This document shows, one piece after another, positions 4,240-7,123 of a stretch of DNA of 7,123 bases. Source of the stretch: Fluviibacter sp039805725 (lineage in GTDB: Bacteria > Pseudomonadota > Gammaproteobacteria > Burkholderiales > Rhodocyclaceae); the NCBI GenBank assembly GCA_039805725.1, contig JBDLTT010000009.1, forward strand, positions 1-7,123. Reading direction: 5' to 3'. A model generated the notes under the pieces. It searched no databases and was not told the origin of the DNA. It worked only from the letters and a program-made list of their open reading frames with translations. A program made the position numbers and the translations under genes. How positions within the stretch are numbered: the first letter of the stretch is position 1; each line of letters begins with the position of its first letter.

Positions 4240-5370
4240 ATGAAATTTATTGACGAAGCGCGTATCGAAGTCCTCGCCGGCAAAGGTGGCGATGGCTGCG
4301 CCGCATTCCGCCGCGAGAAGTATGTTCCCCGGGGCGGCCCCAGCGGCGGCGACGGCGGCAAAGGCGGCAGCGTGTGGGCCGTCGCCGACCGCAACATCAA
4401 CACGCTCGTCGAATATCGCTACACCCGCAAGTTTCTGGCCAGAAACGGCCAGAACGGTATGAGCGCCGAATGTTACGGTGCCGGTGCCGACGACATCACG
4501 CTGCGCATGCCGGTCGGTACGGTCATTTCCGACTACGAAACCGGCGTGGTGCTACACGACCTCAACGTCGATGGCAAAAAGGTGCTGGTCGCCCAGGGCG
4601 GCAAAGGTGGCCTCGGCAACATCCACTTCAAGTCCAGCGTCAACCGCGCCCCCCGCCAGTTCACCCGCGGCACACCCGGCGAAGAGCGCATGCTCAAACT
4701 GGAGCTCAAGGTCCTGGCCGATGTCGGCCTGCTCGGCCTGCCCAACGCTGGCAAGAGCACCTTTATTCGCGCCGTCTCGGCCGCCAAACCCAAAGTGGCC
4801 GACTATCCCTTCACCACGCTACACCCCAATCTGGGCGTGGTGCGTACCGATGAAAACCGCAGCTTCGTCATCGCCGATATTCCCGGCGTTATCGAAGGCG
4901 CGGCCGAAGGTGCCGGTCTCGGCCACCGCTTTCTGCGCCATCTCGCGCGCACGCGGTTGATCATGCATCTCGTCGATCTGGCGCCCTTCGACCCCGAAGC
5001 GGACCCCGTGCACGATGCCATTGCGATTGCCGCTGAACTGGAAAAGTACGACCCCACGCTGGCAGAGAAGCCTCGGTGGCTCATCCTGAACAAACTGGAT
5101 CTGATCCCCGAGGAAGAACGCCAACAACGCATCGATGATTTCCTGAAAAATTTTAAAAAAGCCGGCGGCAAAGCCGATCGTCATTTCAGCATCGCCGCGA
5201 TTACCGGCGAGGGCACGAAGCCCCTGATCTTCGCCATCCAGGATGCGCTCGATGCCATGCCGCCCGCCCTGCCCGTGCATACGGAGAACGATATCCGTGA
5301 CGTGCAGCCTGACGGCGAGACGGTTTATATCGATGAGGATGCCGATCTGGACGAGGGCAGCGATGACTGA
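4240..5370 (+). CDS. obgE: Obg family GTPase (ribosome assembly, stress control)
   Basis: The product has 376 residues and is an essential GTPase that binds the 50S subunit during assembly. The N-terminal Obg domain (1 to about 159) has the glycine-rich GKGGDGCAAFRREKYVPRGG and GGDGGKGGSVW stretches. The G domain follows: G1 GLPNAGKST (166-174), switch I FTTLHPN (191-197), G3 DIPG (213-216), G4 NKLD (284-287) and a G5-like SIAAITGEG (317-325). The tail is strongly acidic (YIDEDADLDEGSDD), typical of proteobacterial Obg. The start matches the family N-terminus MKFIDEA. The ribosome-binding sequence is weak (AGCAGAG). The gene begins right behind the rpmA terminator and overlaps proB by 8 nt. 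Confidence 0.97.
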   Translation: MKFIDEARIEVLAGKGGDGCAAFRREKYVPRGGPSGGDGGKGGSVWAVADRNINTLVEYRYTRKFLARNGQNGMSAECYGAGADDITLRMPVGTVISDYETGVVLHDLNVDGKKVLVAQGGKGGLGNIHFKSSVNRAPRQFTRGTPGEERMLKLELKVLADVGLLGLPNAGKSTFIRAVSAAKPKVADYPFTTLHPNLGVVRTDENRSFVIADIPGVIEGAAEGAGLGHRFLRHLARTRLIMHLVDLAPFDPEADPVHDAIAIAAELEKYDPTLAEKPRWLILNKLDLIPEEERQQRIDDFLKNFKKAGGKADRHFSIAAITGEGTKPLIFAIQDALDAMPPALPVHTENDIRDVQPDGETVYIDEDADLDEGSDD

Positions 5371-6487
5371 CACGCGTCAATCGCTGATCGACGCACGCAC
5401 ACTGGTCGTCAAGATCGGCAGCGCGCTCATCACCAACAACGGCACCGGCCTCGACCTCGACGCGATCAACGGCTGGGCAAAACAGATGGCTGCGCTAGCG
5501 GCCGATGGTCGCCGTTTGCTGTTGGTGTCTTCGGGCGCTATTGCCTGCGGCATGCAACAGCTGGGTTGGCACAAACGCCCCGGCAGCATCCCCGAACTGC
5601 AGGCCGCCGCGGCGGTTGGCCAGATGGGGTTGGCGCAAACGTACCAGCAGGCCTTCGGCGCGCACGGCATTCGCACCGCGCAGATCTTGCTGACGCACGA
5701 AGACCTGGCCGACCGCACGCGTTACCTGAATGCCCGCGCCACGCTGAGCGCGCTGCTCGATCTGGGCGTGCTGCCCATCATCAATGAGAACGATACCGTC
5801 GCGACGGATGAAATCCGTTTCGGCGACAACGATACGCTGGGCGCGCTGGTCGCCAACCTCATTGAAGCCGATGCACTCATCATCCTGACCGATCAGGAAG
5901 GCCTCTACACCGCCGACCCGCGCAAAGACGCCAGCGCCACGCTGGTCAGTCAGGGTGCGGCGGGTGACGAACAATACGAACACATGGCCGGCGGTAGTGG
6001 CAGCCATGTGGGCACCGGCGGCATGATCACCAAAATCTGGGCCGCCAAGCGCGCCGCCCGCAGCGGTGCACACACCGTCATCGCCAGCGGTCGCACCCCG
6101 GACGCATTGCCTCGCCTCCTGAAGGGCGAAGAACTCGGCACGCTACTTGTGGCGAGCCACCCCCCGCTGGCCGCGCGCAAACAATGGTTGGCCGATCATT
6201 TGCTGCTCGCTGGTCATATTCGGCTGGATGCTGGCGCCAGCAAAGCCCTACGCGCCGGCCGCAGCTTATTGCCTGTCGGCGTCACGCAGGTCGATGGCGA
6301 ATTCGAACGGGGCGCCGTGGTTGCCTGCCTGGACGAAACGGGTGTGGAAATCGCCCGCGGTCTGATCAACTACGCCAGCAGCGAAGCACGCCGTATCGCC
6401 GGTTACCCCAGCGCCGAGATCGAACAACGACTTGGCTATCTCGACGCCCCCGAACTGATCCACCGGGATAACCTGGTCCTGGTATGA
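5363..6487 (+). CDS. proB: Glutamate 5-kinase
   Basis: The product has 374 residues (E. coli ProB has 367). It phosphorylates L-glutamate with ATP, the first and usually proline-inhibited step of proline synthesis. The amino-acid kinase domain (to about 265) shows KIGSA (17-21), VSSGAIACG (55-63), PIINENDTV (138-146), FGDNDTLGA (153-161), LTDQEGLYTADPR (175-187) and GTGGMITKI (217-225). A PUA domain follows (about 283-365), so this is the long form. The ATG at 5363 lies inside the obgE end (8-nt overlap) with GAGGG 5 nt before it. The frame opens further upstream, but that part is unlike ProB. The stop overlaps the coaE start (ATGA). The overlaps imply translational coupling. No proA is present in the window. 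Confidence 0.97.
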   Translation: MTDTRQSLIDARTLVVKIGSALITNNGTGLDLDAINGWAKQMAALAADGRRLLLVSSGAIACGMQQLGWHKRPGSIPELQAAAAVGQMGLAQTYQQAFGAHGIRTAQILLTHEDLADRTRYLNARATLSALLDLGVLPIINENDTVATDEIRFGDNDTLGALVANLIEADALIILTDQEGLYTADPRKDASATLVSQGAAGDEQYEHMAGGSGSHVGTGGMITKIWAAKRAARSGAHTVIASGRTPDALPRLLKGEELGTLLVASHPPLAARKQWLADHLLLAGHIRLDAGASKALRAGRSLLPVGVTQVDGEFERGAVVACLDETGVEIARGLINYASSEARRIAGYPSAEIEQRLGYLDAPELIHRDNLVLV

Positions 6488-7123
6488 ACAACGCAGCGAC
6501 CGGCGAACTCAGCATTGATCGGCCGCTGATCATCCTGACAGGGGGGATCGCCTGCGGTAAATCGGCGGTCGCCGAGCGGCTCAAAACCCTGGGCATCGAG
6601 ATCGTCGATACCGATCGTATCGCGCACGACCTGACCGCCCCGCATGGCGCCGCCTTGCCAGCACTCCGGGAAGCCTTCGGCGACGGCATCTTTGAGGCTG
6701 ACGGCAACCTGAATCGCGCCGTGTTGCGTGACATGGTTTTCAAAGATCCGGAATGCAAGACCCGGCTCGAGCAGATCCTGCATCCGATGATCCGGCGCCA
6801 GGCGCTTGCAGCGCTCGCCCACGCCAAGTCGCCTTATGTCGTCGCGGATGTGCCGCTGTTTGCGGAAACGGGTTTTCTGCGGGAACAGGCGGATCGCGTC
6901 CTCGTCGTCGACTGCCCGCCCGATATTCAGAAGCAACGCCTTCTGGCACGGAGTCGCGAGCAAGGCATGACCAGCGAATTGGCTCATCTGATTCTGCAGG
7001 CACAAGCGCCCCGGGAGGCACGGCTCGCACTGGCCACCGAGGTCATCGACAACTGCGGGACGCCGGAACAACGCGATACGCAAACCGATGTCATCCACCA
7101 TGCCTATCTGGCGTTGGCGCAAT
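6484..7123 (+). CDS. coaE: Dephospho-CoA kinase, nearly complete (cut at the right edge)
   Basis: There are 213 codons from ATG 6484 to the window edge with no stop, so only a short C-terminal piece should be missing; family members are near 200-210 residues. The enzyme phosphorylates dephospho-CoA at the 3' ribose hydroxyl, the last step of CoA synthesis. Seen are the P-loop TGGIACGKS (19-27), VDTDRIAHDL (41-50) with the substrate-site acidic residues, LEQILHPMIRRQ (95-106), ADVPLFAETGF (121-131, usually VPLLFE) and ATEVIDNCG (184-192). About ten residues precede the usual family start (LIILTGG), a modest N-terminal extension. The ATG overlaps the proB stop by 4 nt (ATGA). The P-loop Ala23-Cys24 in place of the common Gly-Ser is mild variation and leaves G-x4-GKS intact. 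coaE more often sits with type IV pilus genes, so this position is less usual. Confidence 0.95.
   Translation, partial: MNNAATGELSIDRPLIILTGGIACGKSAVAERLKTLGIEIVDTDRIAHDLTAPHGAALPALREAFGDGIFEADGNLNRAVLRDMVFKDPECKTRLEQILHPMIRRQALAALAHAKSPYVVADVPLFAETGFLREQADRVLVVDCPPDIQKQRLLARSREQGMTSELAHLILQAQAPREARLALATEVIDNCGTPEQRDTQTDVIHHAYLALAQ

Noticed and set aside
4819..5373. 184-codon open frame on the - strand within obgE
   Set aside because: It is antisense to the conserved GTPase domain of obgE and has no ribosome-binding site. Long antisense frames are expected in GC-rich coding sequence.
5495..6073. 192-codon open frame on the - strand within proB
   Set aside because: It is the reverse of the conserved amino-acid kinase domain of proB, with no independent start signal or family resemblance.
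6436..7122. 228-codon open frame on the - strand opposite coaE
   Set aside because: coaE in the other direction has a P-loop, an ATGA overlap with proB and the conserved family motifs. This frame is an antisense shadow reaching the window edge.
1..7123. CRISPR array, toxin-antitoxin pair, restriction or other defence genes
   Set aside because: There is no series of spaced direct repeats, and no reading frame long enough to hold such genes is left unexplained. Such cargo could lie beyond the left edge.

Overview
The window looks like a chromosomal segment from a proteobacterium, most likely a gammaproteobacterium. The ispB < > rplU-rpmA-obgE-proB arrangement, with ispB divergent from the ribosomal protein pair, is familiar there (obgE-proB linkage is known from pseudomonads, for example). 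The backbone is GC-rich. I cannot name a genus. About a third of what matters at the left end lies in stretches with no long open frame.

Left end (1-620): an accessory boundary. A tyrosine-recombinase-type integrase, cut by the window edge, is transcribed leftwards away from the 3' end of an intact tRNA-Pro(CGG) gene. This is the standard layout of an island or prophage integrated in a tRNA 3' end, so the mobile element should extend left of base 1. Between the integrase and the tRNA is an AT-rich, gene-free gap with three perfect inverted repeats. A further interrupted inverted repeat flanks the tRNA and could pair the tRNA leader with its trailer.

Middle-left (620-2390): a tRNA promoter; a 58-codon open frame just below usual length cut-offs, following a two-module BamE/SmpA-like lipoprotein gene; then, divergently, a periplasmic c5-type monohaem cytochrome c. 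The cytochrome gene converges on a small DUF1622 membrane protein gene, which is the second gene of an ispB-DUF1622 unit.

Right (2390-7123): core housekeeping genes. ispB (polyprenyl diphosphate synthase, quinone side chain) and rplU-rpmA (ribosomal proteins L21 and L27) are fired by two recognisable back-to-back sigma70-type promoters. A strong intrinsic terminator follows rpmA and ends 12 nt before the obgE start. obgE (ribosome-assembly GTPase), proB (glutamate 5-kinase) and coaE (dephospho-CoA kinase, running a few codons past the edge) form a tight overlapping operon (8-nt and 4-nt overlaps). Its expression probably depends on terminator read-through or on a promoter inside rpmA.

I do not see a CRISPR array, a defence system or a plainly new multi-gene system. 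The points worth a second look are the integrase/tRNA junction with its nested inverted repeats, the small ORF behind the lipoprotein, the terminator placed on top of the obgE start region, and the proB-coaE linkage.
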